Below the pieces are notes generated by a model. It was not told the DNA's origin and did no database searches. It worked only from the letters and a program-made list of their open reading frames with translations. The position numbers and the translations under genes are program-made. From Desulfobulbaceae bacterium (GTDB lineage: Bacteria > Desulfobacterota > Desulfobulbia > Desulfobulbales > BM004), in contig PKTW01000118.1 in the NCBI GenBank assembly GCA_002868955.1, positions 1 to 32,599 on the forward strand: 32,599 nucleotides of DNA, in the 5' to 3' direction. Shown here piece after piece: positions 26,001 to 32,599 of the stretch (position 1 is its first letter; each line of letters starts with the position of its first letter).

Positions 26001-26201
26001 TTTATCTTGTATACAGCTTATTCAACTTGGTTAATGGGGTTTTACTGCTGTATATCATTATTCTTCTCTGCTCCCCGCAGCCACTTTACCAACGCATCAC
26101 CTGACACGCGGGAATCTCCACGGGGAAGAATTTTATTAAAAAAAGATTCGTGCGTTTATGCCCTGTTTTTAAGGGTGCTATCTCTGCAGCAAGTTGCAGG
26201 G

Positions 26202-26957
26202 CTAGCCTCGCTGTTCCCGTTCAACAGCCGCAAGCAGCTTGTTTTTTTTCAAAATCTGCAGCTCTTCTTTGCTGAAAACTGCCAGCGTCAGCAATTCCGG
26301 CCTTTTTTCCAAAGTCTGCTGCACCGAGGTAATCAGCCTCCACTCTGCTATGGCAGAATGATCTCCACTTAACAGAACCTCTGGGACCGTATATCCTTCA
26401 AATTCCCTTGGCCTGGTGTATTGGGGATTTTTCAGGAGCCCGCGGCTGAACGTATCATTTTCCGCCGAATCTCCGCATCCCAAAACCCCTGGCAGCAGCC
26501 TGGTAATTGAATCAACCAGGACCATTGCCGCTAGCTCTCCACCTGTAAGGATATAATCACCAATGGAGATCTCTTCATCCACATAATGTGCCCTGATCCT
26601 CTCATCAACCCCTTCATACCTGCCGCAAAGCAGGATGAGATGTTCATGGGCCGCAAGTCTTTCCGCCGCCTTTTGGGTATATGTCCTGCCCTGGGGAGAA
26701 AGAAAGATAACCCGGCCACCGGGATTTTTTTTCTCAATAACACGCAGGGATCCTGCAATCGGCTCCGGTTTCATAACCATGCCCTCACCGCCCCCAAAAG
26801 GCCGGTCATCTGTCATGGCATGTTTATCCAGAGCAAAATCTCTTATATCATGGATATTGACACTTATCTTACCTGCTGCCACAGCCCTGCGGATTATCCC
26901 TTCCTGCAGAGGAGAATCCAGCAGTTGCGGGAATATTGTCAGGATGTCAAATCGCAT
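26202..26957 (-). CDS. trmD: tRNA (guanine-N1)-methyltransferase
   Basis: 251 residues from the ATG; the track start is a TTG one codon upstream. Motifs are [50 protein letters not shown] and [19 protein letters not shown], which form the knotted SAM site. It methylates G37 of tRNAs with a G36G37 sequence, preventing frameshifts. It follows rimM closely within the ribosomal operon. Confidence 0.97.
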   Translation of the reverse strand: MRFDILTIFPQLLDSPLQEGIIRRAVAAGKISVNIHDIRDFALDKHAMTDDRPFGGGEGMVMKPEPIAGSLRVIEKKNPGGRVIFLSPQGRTYTQKAAERLAAHEHLILLCGRYEGVDERIRAHYVDEEISIGDYILTGGELAAMVLVDSITRLLPGVLGCGDSAENDTFSRGLLKNPQYTRPREFEGYTVPEVLLSGDHSAIAEWRLITSVQQTLEKRPELLTLAVFSKEELQILKKNKLLAAVEREQRG

Positions 26958-27008
26958 CAACTCGAGAATAAATTTTTATCTCAGTTATTTTTACAGACAA
27001 TCTGCAAA

Positions 27009-27572
27009 CTAATCTTCCTCATTTGCTTCCAGTAGTCCTGGCGGTGGAGCGATTAAGACCTTTCCCCCCTGCGAATCAATATTTCTGATGATATCGCCTT
27101 TTAGCGGGATCATATATTCATGGCCTGCACCGGTCACAACCATTATATCATGGGCCTTGGTGGTAAAAAAACCGGCAACTTTTCCCAACTCCCTGCCGCT
27201 CTCGGTGCATACCTGTAGGCCTATAACCTGATGCCAGTAATATTCATCCGAATCCAGTTTCGGCAACTCGGCTTTCTGTAACCAGACCGTGCTTCCCTGG
27301 AGGGCTTCTGCGTCCTCCCTGCTAGCCACACCTTCCAGTTGCAGGATTGCCAGCTTACCCTGCTCCCGGCATTTGACTACTTTGTATATATATGTCCCGT
27401 TTGCTGCCGGTTTCTGCAGGACAATTTCATTATAGTGCTTAAAATTTTCAGGCTTTTCAGAATAGGAATATACCTTTACCTCACCCCGGATACCATGCGG
27501 CTTGACAATTTCGCCTATCACAACAAGATCGTCCGCCATTTCAGGTTTTCGCCCGTCGGAATTCCAGGGCAT
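27009..27572 (-). CDS. rimM: Ribosome maturation factor RimM
   Basis: 187 residues from MPWNSDGRKP, chosen because GGAG lies a few bases upstream and it directly abuts khpA; the track start would overlap khpA by about 98 bp. Another start at MADDLVV is possible. IGEIVKPHGIRGEVKVYSYSEKP is the RimM N-domain and YYWHQVIGLQV with PLKGDIIRNID the PRC-barrel domain. It binds S19 and helps mature the 30S head. Confidence 0.94.
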   Translation of the reverse strand: MPWNSDGRKPEMADDLVVIGEIVKPHGIRGEVKVYSYSEKPENFKHYNEIVLQKPAANGTYIYKVVKCREQGKLAILQLEGVASREDAEALQGSTVWLQKAELPKLDSDEYYWHQVIGLQVCTESGRELGKVAGFFTTKAHDIMVVTGAGHEYMIPLKGDIIRNIDSQGGKVLIAPPPGLLEANEED

Positions 27573-27573
27573 T

Positions 27574-27804
27574 CTACTCCATAATTTCAAGCCTGGAACG
27601 TTTATTGATCTTTCCTGCCGCAGCAGAAAGCAGTGAGCGCATAGCCCGGGCCGTTCTCCCCTGCTTGCCAATCACCTTGCCCAAATCCCCTTTCGCAACC
27701 GTCAATTCAACGATAATAGTATCATCCTGTTCAGTTTCATTAACCTGAACCTCATCAGGATGATCAACCAGTGCAGTCACAATATAGTGAATCAAATCTT
27801 TCAT
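27574..27804 (-). CDS. khpA: KH-domain RNA-binding protein KhpA
   Basis: 76 residues, full length for KhpA (YlqC). A single KH domain is shown by VAKGDLGKVIGKQGRTARAMRSLL, containing the GxxG loop GKQG. It binds RNA and is linked in other bacteria to cell division and translation control. It sits between rpsP and rimM, the standard position. Confidence 0.95.
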   Translation of the reverse strand: MKDLIHYIVTALVDHPDEVQVNETEQDDTIIVELTVAKGDLGKVIGKQGRTARAMRSLLSAAAGKINKRSRLEIME

Positions 27805-27809
27805 ACAAT

Positions 27810-28070
27810 CTATTCCGCAACGGCTGTCTCAGAACTTGCATGCCTGGCTATCAGGCTTTTAACTGTCTGTGTTGGTTTTGCGCCCTGATCCAGCCATGAC
27901 TGAAGCTTCGCCGCATCAAAATGAATCTCAGCCGGATCTTTTAATGGGTCATAGGTGCCGACAATATCAAGAAACCTGCCGTCACGCTTTGCCTCAACAT
28001 CTGCAACAACAATGCGGTAGTAGGGCACTTTTTTTCTTCCAAGTCTTGTTAAACGAATTTTTACTGCCAT
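27810..28070 (-). CDS. rpsP: 30S ribosomal protein S16
   Basis: 86 residues. The N-terminus [41 protein letters not shown] is diagnostic. [12 protein letters not shown] follows, as in the family. An AGGAGG site lies about 10 nt before the ATG. It begins the rpsP-khpA-rimM-trmD run. Confidence 0.97.
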   Translation of the reverse strand: MAVKIRLTRLGRKKVPYYRIVVADVEAKRDGRFLDIVGTYDPLKDPAEIHFDAAKLQSWLDQGAKPTQTVKSLIARHASSETAVAE

Positions 28071-28194
28071 TCTGTGAATTTCCTCCTCAGGTATATTGCA
28101 AGTTATTAATTTAATTATCCAACTTTGCAGTACGGTCTAATATTTACATAAAAAATGCAGAATTTTAAATTATACCTTAAATAAAATCATAATG

Positions 28195-29550
28195 CTAGCG
28201 TCTTAATCCCTTGGGTAGTTTCCGTTTTTTCTTGCCTCCCGCCATACCCCCGGGGAAACCCTTCATTTTTTTCATCATCTTCAACATCTGGGAGTAACTT
28301 TTAATAACCCTGTTCACATCCTGAACACTGGTACCGCTGCCGCCAGCAATCCGCTGCCGGCGGCTGGCATTTATTATCTGGTAATTCCGCCGCTCAACCC
28401 GGGTCATGGAATTTATTATTGCCTCAGTGCGCACCAGCTCACGCTCATCCGGCTTGGGCATGTTCTGCGCCTGCTTCATCTTGTTGAGGCCGGGGATCAT
28501 TCCCATTATCTGCTCAATGCTGCCCATCTTCTTGATCTGCTGGATCTGGTCTCGGAAATCCTCAAGGGTAAATTCATTTTTCTGAATTTTCTTGGCAAGC
28601 TTTTCAGCTTGTTTCTTGTCAACAACTGCCTCGGCCTTTTCAATCAAAGAAAGGACATCGCCCATGCCAAGAATTCGCGAAGCGAGACGGTCAGGATGGA
28701 ACACCTCCAGGGCATCCATATCCTCGCCCACACCGACGAACTTGATGGGACGATCGGTCACCTTCTTGATGGAAAGCGCCGCCCCGCCCCGGGCATCACC
28801 TTCCATCTTGGTGAGCACCACACCTGTCAGATCAAGGTCATTCTTGAATTTCTCTGCTACGGTGACAGCATCCTGTCCAGTCATGGCATCAGCCACGAAA
28901 AGTATCTCAGCCGGTTCAGTCTGGACCTTGATCTGCCGGAGTTCCTCCATCAATTCCTGGTCTATGTGCAAACGGCCGGCAGTATCAATAATTACAGTGT
29001 TCAGGTTCTTCTCGCCTGCCGCAATAAGGGCATTGCGACAGATGGCTACAGGATTTTGACTTGATTCTGATGGATGTACTTCAACACCTATGGATTCTCC
29101 GAGAATCATAAGCTGATCAATAGCGGCAGGCCGATAGACGTCAGCAGGAACCAGGTAGGGTCTTCTGCCTTTACTCTTCAGGGATTTGGCCAGCTTGGCC
29201 GCGGTTGTTGTCTTACCTGATCCCTGCAGACCTGCCAGCATGATGACAACCGGTTGCCTGCCATCAAGCTTGAGTATTTCAGTCTGGCCGCCCAGCAGGT
29301 CCACCAACTCCTGGTGGACAATTTTTATTACCTGCTGACCTGGAGTAAGACTCTCGAGTACATCCTGTCCCACTGCCCGTGCCGAGATGGCAGCAATAAA
29401 TTCCTTGACCACCTTGAAGTTGACATCTGCTTCCAGCAGTGCCAGCCGTACCTGGCGCAGGGCCGCATCAATGTTTTCCGGTGTGAGCCTGCCGTATCCC
29501 CTCAGGTCCCTGAAAACTTTCTGCAGTTTGTCGGTTAAATTCTCAAACAT
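28195..29550 (-). CDS. ffh: Signal recognition particle protein Ffh
   Basis: 451 residues from the ATG at MFENLTDKL; the track start is a TTG. The N domain is followed by the GTPase G domain: GLQGSGKTTTAAKLA (P-loop), DTAGRLHIDQELM and TKMEGDARGGAALS. The C-terminal M domain, rich in Met and Lys, has GSIEQIMGMIPGLNKM, RRQRIAGGSGTSVQDVN and the tail MMKKMKGFPGG. It binds signal peptides and SRP RNA to target membrane proteins. No SRP RNA gene was seen nearby. Confidence 0.97.
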   Translation of the reverse strand: MFENLTDKLQKVFRDLRGYGRLTPENIDAALRQVRLALLEADVNFKVVKEFIAAISARAVGQDVLESLTPGQQVIKIVHQELVDLLGGQTEILKLDGRQPVVIMLAGLQGSGKTTTAAKLAKSLKSKGRRPYLVPADVYRPAAIDQLMILGESIGVEVHPSESSQNPVAICRNALIAAGEKNLNTVIIDTAGRLHIDQELMEELRQIKVQTEPAEILFVADAMTGQDAVTVAEKFKNDLDLTGVVLTKMEGDARGGAALSIKKVTDRPIKFVGVGEDMDALEVFHPDRLASRILGMGDVLSLIEKAEAVVDKKQAEKLAKKIQKNEFTLEDFRDQIQQIKKMGSIEQIMGMIPGLNKMKQAQNMPKPDERELVRTEAIINSMTRVERRNYQIINASRRQRIAGGSGTSVQDVNRVIKSYSQMLKMMKKMKGFPGGMAGGKKKRKLPKGLRR

Positions 29551-29893
29551 AAGCAATTTTTAAATATAAGCCTTCTACTTGGCGCTGACCTTCGGTTTAC
29601 CGCAACCTTGAGACAACTTGTTTCCGTCCATGGCAATGAAGAGTCGAGCTAAAAATTTTGGGGGATTTTACTTCTGCGCTATAACGCCTGTAAACTGAAT
29701 GAAATCCCGTCCTGCTCCTGATCGTTTTGAAAAACTGGGAAAGATAATTGGAACTTGACCGAAAGTCAAGAAATGCTCGGCCATTGGCATTTTTTTTTAC
29801 GGGTAACGAATACGGGCGCGGCTGCTCAGGAAAGCAACTGTGCTGCCCGAGTTTGTATATTTTTTATTTTATGAACAAAAACAAAAAGATGGA
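29551..29893. other. Intergenic region between fabD and ffh, about 340 bp
   Basis: No gene is supported here. It should hold the ffh promoter on the minus strand. A short hairpin, AAATGC/GCATTT followed by a run of T on the plus strand (around 29771-29800), is visible. It does not match the SRP RNA apical motif. Confidence 0.5.
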
Positions 29894-30844
29894 TCAATCC
29901 CCCCGTATAGCATCAAGGCACTTCACCAAGTTTTCCGGGGTATCAACCTGAAACAATTTACAGCCTGAGGATTTTGGAATAATTTTTTTCGTTAATCCGG
30001 TAAGTACCTTCTTGGGTCCGACCTCGACAAATCTATTCACCCCTCTTGCCACCAGGGAATTTATTATATCAAACCAGCGTACCCTGGAGGCTATCTGCCT
30101 GCTCATGATTGAACGGATGGCAGTCGGGGCTGTTTCTTCAGCAGCAGTAACATTAAACAGGACCGGTTTTCCCGGAGGGGAAAATCGCGTCTCCGCCATG
30201 ATTTTTTCAAAGTCGGGAATAGCACCCGCAACCAGTGGGCTATGATTGGCAACTGCAACATTCAGGGTAATCGCTTTACCACCTTTTTCGGTTACTATTG
30301 CATCCACCTTTGCAAGGGTGTCATGATAACCGGAAATGACTATTTGTGTTTCCGTATTATGATTAGCCACTGACACCATGTCACTCTGCGTGAATGCAGC
30401 AAGAATCTCCTCAACCTCTTCCAGGGTCAGCCCTAATATAGCCTGCATACCTCCCGGGTTTTTCCGACCTTCCCGTTCACTGAGCCGCCCTCTCTCACTA
30501 ACCAGTTTAAGGGTATCTTCAGTTTCCAGAACACCTGCCGCATGCAAAGCGCTGTACTCACCGAGACTGTGCCCGGCAAAGTAGTCCGCCTGTATGCCGG
30601 CTTTCCTGACAGCCTGCCAGCAGATCAGATTGACTGCAGTTAATGCCGGCTGCAGGTACATTGCCCTGGTTAATTCCTCCATAGGCCCTTCAAGGCATAA
30701 TTTCCGTAATGGTGCTGAGCTTATTGACTCGGCAAGGTCCATCAGTTTATCCGCTTCTGCGTCAGACTCCAGAAACTCCCTGCCCATACCGATGAACTGC
30801 GAACCCTGTCCGGGAAAAAGGACGGCTATTTTATGTTCCTGCAT
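29894..30844 (-). CDS. fabD: Malonyl-CoA:ACP transacylase
   Basis: 316 residues from the ATG at MQEHKIAVLF, preceded by GGGGA; the track start is 13 codons earlier. AVLFPGQGSQFIGMG is the N-terminal motif, FAGHSLGEYSALHAAG holds the catalytic Ser (about 92), and VANHSPLVAG carries the catalytic His. It loads malonyl groups onto acyl carrier protein for fatty acid synthesis. The upstream neighbour is lspA with 48 bp between, so an ileS-lspA-fabD unit is likely. Confidence 0.96.
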   Translation of the reverse strand: MQEHKIAVLFPGQGSQFIGMGREFLESDAEADKLMDLAESISSAPLRKLCLEGPMEELTRAMYLQPALTAVNLICWQAVRKAGIQADYFAGHSLGEYSALHAAGVLETEDTLKLVSERGRLSEREGRKNPGGMQAILGLTLEEVEEILAAFTQSDMVSVANHNTETQIVISGYHDTLAKVDAIVTEKGGKAITLNVAVANHSPLVAGAIPDFEKIMAETRFSPPGKPVLFNVTAAEETAPTAIRSIMSRQIASRVRWFDIINSLVARGVNRFVEVGPKKVLTGLTKKIIPKSSGCKLFQVDTPENLVKCLDAIRGD

Positions 30845-30892
30845 TATGAATCCCCAAAAAAAGTGACTAAAGTGAACTGGCATTACAGACGT

Positions 30893-31417
30893 TCAATTGT
30901 CTTCTCTTTTCTGCTCCTGATGTTGCAGCAGGGTGCCGAGCAGAAATAATCCGACGCCAAGCGTAATAGCAGAATCAGCTGCATTAAATGCAGGCCAGTG
31001 GTACGAACCAAGGTAAAAATCCAGAAAGTCGACTACAGAACCGAAACGCAGGCGATCGATCAGGTTGCCGACAGCCCCCCCGGCAATGAAGCCCAAGGCG
31101 TAAACAAATATCTTTCCCTGCCGCTTCAGGTGACCATAGGCAAATACTATAACGATAAGGGCAATGATGGCAACTGCTACAAAAAAAGCCTGGCGCAGCA
31201 AACTTTTGCTTCCCGCCAGAAAACCAAAGGCTGCCCCGGTATTCGTCACATAGACCAGGTCAAAAAAACCGGGGATGATCGTCTGCTGTTCGTGGAGTGC
31301 AAAAGCCGTCATTATCCAGAGCTTGGTCAACTGGTCGATAATGACTACTGCGAAAGCTATTCCGACGGGTATAAGATCACTCAATTCATACTTGGTATTC
31401 ACAGGCAAACCTGACAT
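30893..31417 (-). CDS. lspA: Lipoprotein signal peptidase (signal peptidase II)
   Basis: 174 residues with four membrane helices. The catalytic aspartates are in GGAVGNLIDRLRFGSVVDFLD and FNAADSAITLG. DQLTKLWIM and TNTGAAFGF are the other family boxes. It cuts signal peptides before the lipid-modified Cys of lipoproteins, several of which are encoded in this window. It follows ileS by 15 bp, a common bacterial pairing. Confidence 0.97.
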   Translation of the reverse strand: MSGLPVNTKYELSDLIPVGIAFAVVIIDQLTKLWIMTAFALHEQQTIIPGFFDLVYVTNTGAAFGFLAGSKSLLRQAFFVAVAIIALIVIVFAYGHLKRQGKIFVYALGFIAGGAVGNLIDRLRFGSVVDFLDFYLGSYHWPAFNAADSAITLGVGLFLLGTLLQHQEQKREDN

Positions 31418-31432
31418 GATGCAACATTATCT

Positions 31433-32599
31433 TTATACAAGCTGGGTAACAACCGAGGTGCAGCGGCTGCAAAGCTCAGGATGATCAGCTGCATCACCCA
31501 CTGTTTGCGAACGCAGCCAGCATCTTTCGCATTTCCCTCCGGAGGCAGGGAGTATGGATACTTGCAGCTCGGGTAATTCCTCACTGGTATAGATATCTCC
31601 TTCAAGAACTTCTGCTTGGGACAGTTCCGAGACAATGGATATCATCTTGAGGGTATCCCACTTGTCTGCAAGAAATTCTGCCAGCGAGCCTGTTGCCTTA
31701 ACCATGACTTTTGCCTCCAGGGGATGACCGATAACTTTGTCCCTCCTTGCTCCTTCAAGGGCTTTGGTTATTTCAGACCGTACTTCCAGAAAGCGTTTCC
31801 ATTTCCTGTCCAGTTCAGAATCAATTGCCTCTGCGTTTTCTGCAGGAAACTCCTGCAGAAAAACTTCATGGGCTTTGCGCTGCTCATCTCCACCTGCCGA
31901 TGGCAGATGCTCCCATGCTTCGGCTGCCGTAAAGTTCATCACCGGCGCCATGATACATAACAGGCCTGCAAGAATATCATACAGGACCGTTTGTGCGGCT
32001 CTCCTCTCTAAAGAACCCGGGAGAGCCGTATACAGCCTGTCTTTGATAATATCGAGATAAAAAGCACTCATGGTAACGCCGCAGAACTGGTGCAGCCCAT
32101 GAAATACAATATGAAAATCAAAATCAGCATAAGCCTTAATTGCCTTACGCTTCAAAAGCTCGAACTGGTGCAATGCCCACCGGTCAAGCTCTTCCATGTC
32201 CTTATAGGTGACCCTGTCAGTTGCAGGATTAAAGTCATAGAGATTTCCCAGGAAAAACCGCATGGTATTGCGTATCTTGCGATAGGCATCTGACAGTTGC
32301 TTCAATATCTCATCGGATATCTTTATATCATCACGGTAGTCCTCACTGGACACCCAGAGCCTGAGGATTTCGGCTCCGTATTTTTTTATAATCTCCTCAG
32401 GAGCAATGACGTTCCCAACACTTTTGGACATTTTCTTGCCCTGCCCATCGACAACAAAACCATGGGTCAAGACACCTCTGTATGGAGGGATGCCGCGCGT
32501 TCCAACCGAAGCAAGGAGAGAACTCTGGAACCATCCCCGATGCTGATCACTGCCTTCCAAATACAGATCGGCAGGCGCCCTGAGTTCCTCTCTCTCTTC
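31433..32599 (-). CDS. ileS: Isoleucyl-tRNA synthetase, C-terminal part (cut by window edge)
   Basis: 388 residues are visible; the frame stays open to the window end beyond the track start, beginning EEREELRAPADLYLEGSDQHRGWFQSSLL. That segment and GKKMSKSVGNVI (the KMSKS loop for ATP) are typical of IleS. The anticodon-binding domain and a C-terminal zinc finger, CERCWLRSQTVG...LCSRC, follow. It charges tRNA-Ile. The start and Rossmann HIGH motif lie outside the window. Confidence 0.97.
   Translation of the reverse strand, partial: EEREELRAPADLYLEGSDQHRGWFQSSLLASVGTRGIPPYRGVLTHGFVVDGQGKKMSKSVGNVIAPEEIIKKYGAEILRLWVSSEDYRDDIKISDEILKQLSDAYRKIRNTMRFFLGNLYDFNPATDRVTYKDMEELDRWALHQFELLKRKAIKAYADFDFHIVFHGLHQFCGVTMSAFYLDIIKDRLYTALPGSLERRAAQTVLYDILAGLLCIMAPVMNFTAAEAWEHLPSAGGDEQRKAHEVFLQEFPAENAEAIDSELDRKWKRFLEVRSEITKALEGARRDKVIGHPLEAKVMVKATGSLAEFLADKWDTLKMISIVSELSQAEVLEGDIYTSEELPELQVSILPASGGKCERCWLRSQTVGDAADHPELCSRCTSVVTQLV

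Noticed and set aside
29551-29893. SRP RNA (ffs) gene next to ffh
   Set aside because: The conserved GGTCAGG...GGAAGGNAGCAGCC apical motif is absent; GCTGCTCAGGAAAGCA is only a loose resemblance.
1-32599. Genetic code change with TGA as a sense codon throughout
   Set aside because: TGA ends many intact genes here, such as the TlpA-like, NosL-like, permease, cytochrome and TPR genes. Only the two redox-motif positions need read-through.

Overview
The window looks like chromosomal DNA of an anaerobic deltaproteobacterium (Desulfobacterota, perhaps Desulfobulbales). This rests on the hydrogenase operon type, the ffh-rpsP-khpA-rimM-trmD-rplS-rnhB-yraN order, and the fused radical SAM/DUF2344 protein. 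I see no phage, insertion sequence, CRISPR array, rRNA or tRNA.

The main result is that two genes which the ORF track splits in two are best read as single selenoprotein genes. (1) The [NiFe] hydrogenase large subunit (10690-12390, +) has an in-frame TGA exactly where the second cysteine of the N-terminal RxCGxC motif belongs. That cysteine is a bridging Ni-Fe ligand. In known [NiFeSe] enzymes the selenocysteine is instead in the C-terminal DPxxxC motif, and here that motif keeps both cysteines. (2) A periplasmic DsbA/DsbG-like oxidoreductase (1910-2758, -) has TGA at the first position of its CPYC motif. In both genes a hairpin begins exactly 11 nt after the TGA, as expected for bacterial SECIS elements. 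TGA is an ordinary stop in many other genes here, so a changed genetic code is not the explanation. The selAB/selC/selD genes are not in the window.

Layout. 106-2758 (-): cation/proton antiporter, YjbQ-family protein, selenocysteine DsbA-like protein. 3098-7057 (+): a redox/metal cluster with a TlpA-like lipoprotein, NosL-like copper protein, small membrane-anchored protein, FtsX-like ABC permease without an adjacent ATPase, PP-loop tRNA thiolation-like enzyme and a c-type cytochrome. 7377-12929 (+): a complete periplasm-facing uptake hydrogenase operon in the order small subunit, HybA, HybB, large subunit, maturation protease (the hybSABLP order). 12930-13176: a densely palindromic intergenic region ending in a bidirectional terminator. 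13177-16063 (-): DacB/PBP4 and TrpB2. 16326-23630 (-): radical SAM fusion protein, lipoprotein, TPR lipoprotein, Tmk and PdxA. 23700-32599 (-): yraN, rnhB, rplS, SPOUT methyltransferase, trmD, rimM, khpA, rpsP, ffh, then fabD, lspA and the 3' part of ileS, cut by the window edge.

How the genes work together: HybO and HybA carry twin-arginine signals, so the HybO-HybC dimer would be exported folded and HybB would pass electrons from H2 to quinone. The selenocysteine DsbA-like protein, TlpA-like protein, NosL and cytochrome c form a second periplasmic redox set. The minus-strand half is mostly translation, protein export, cofactor and lipid housekeeping.
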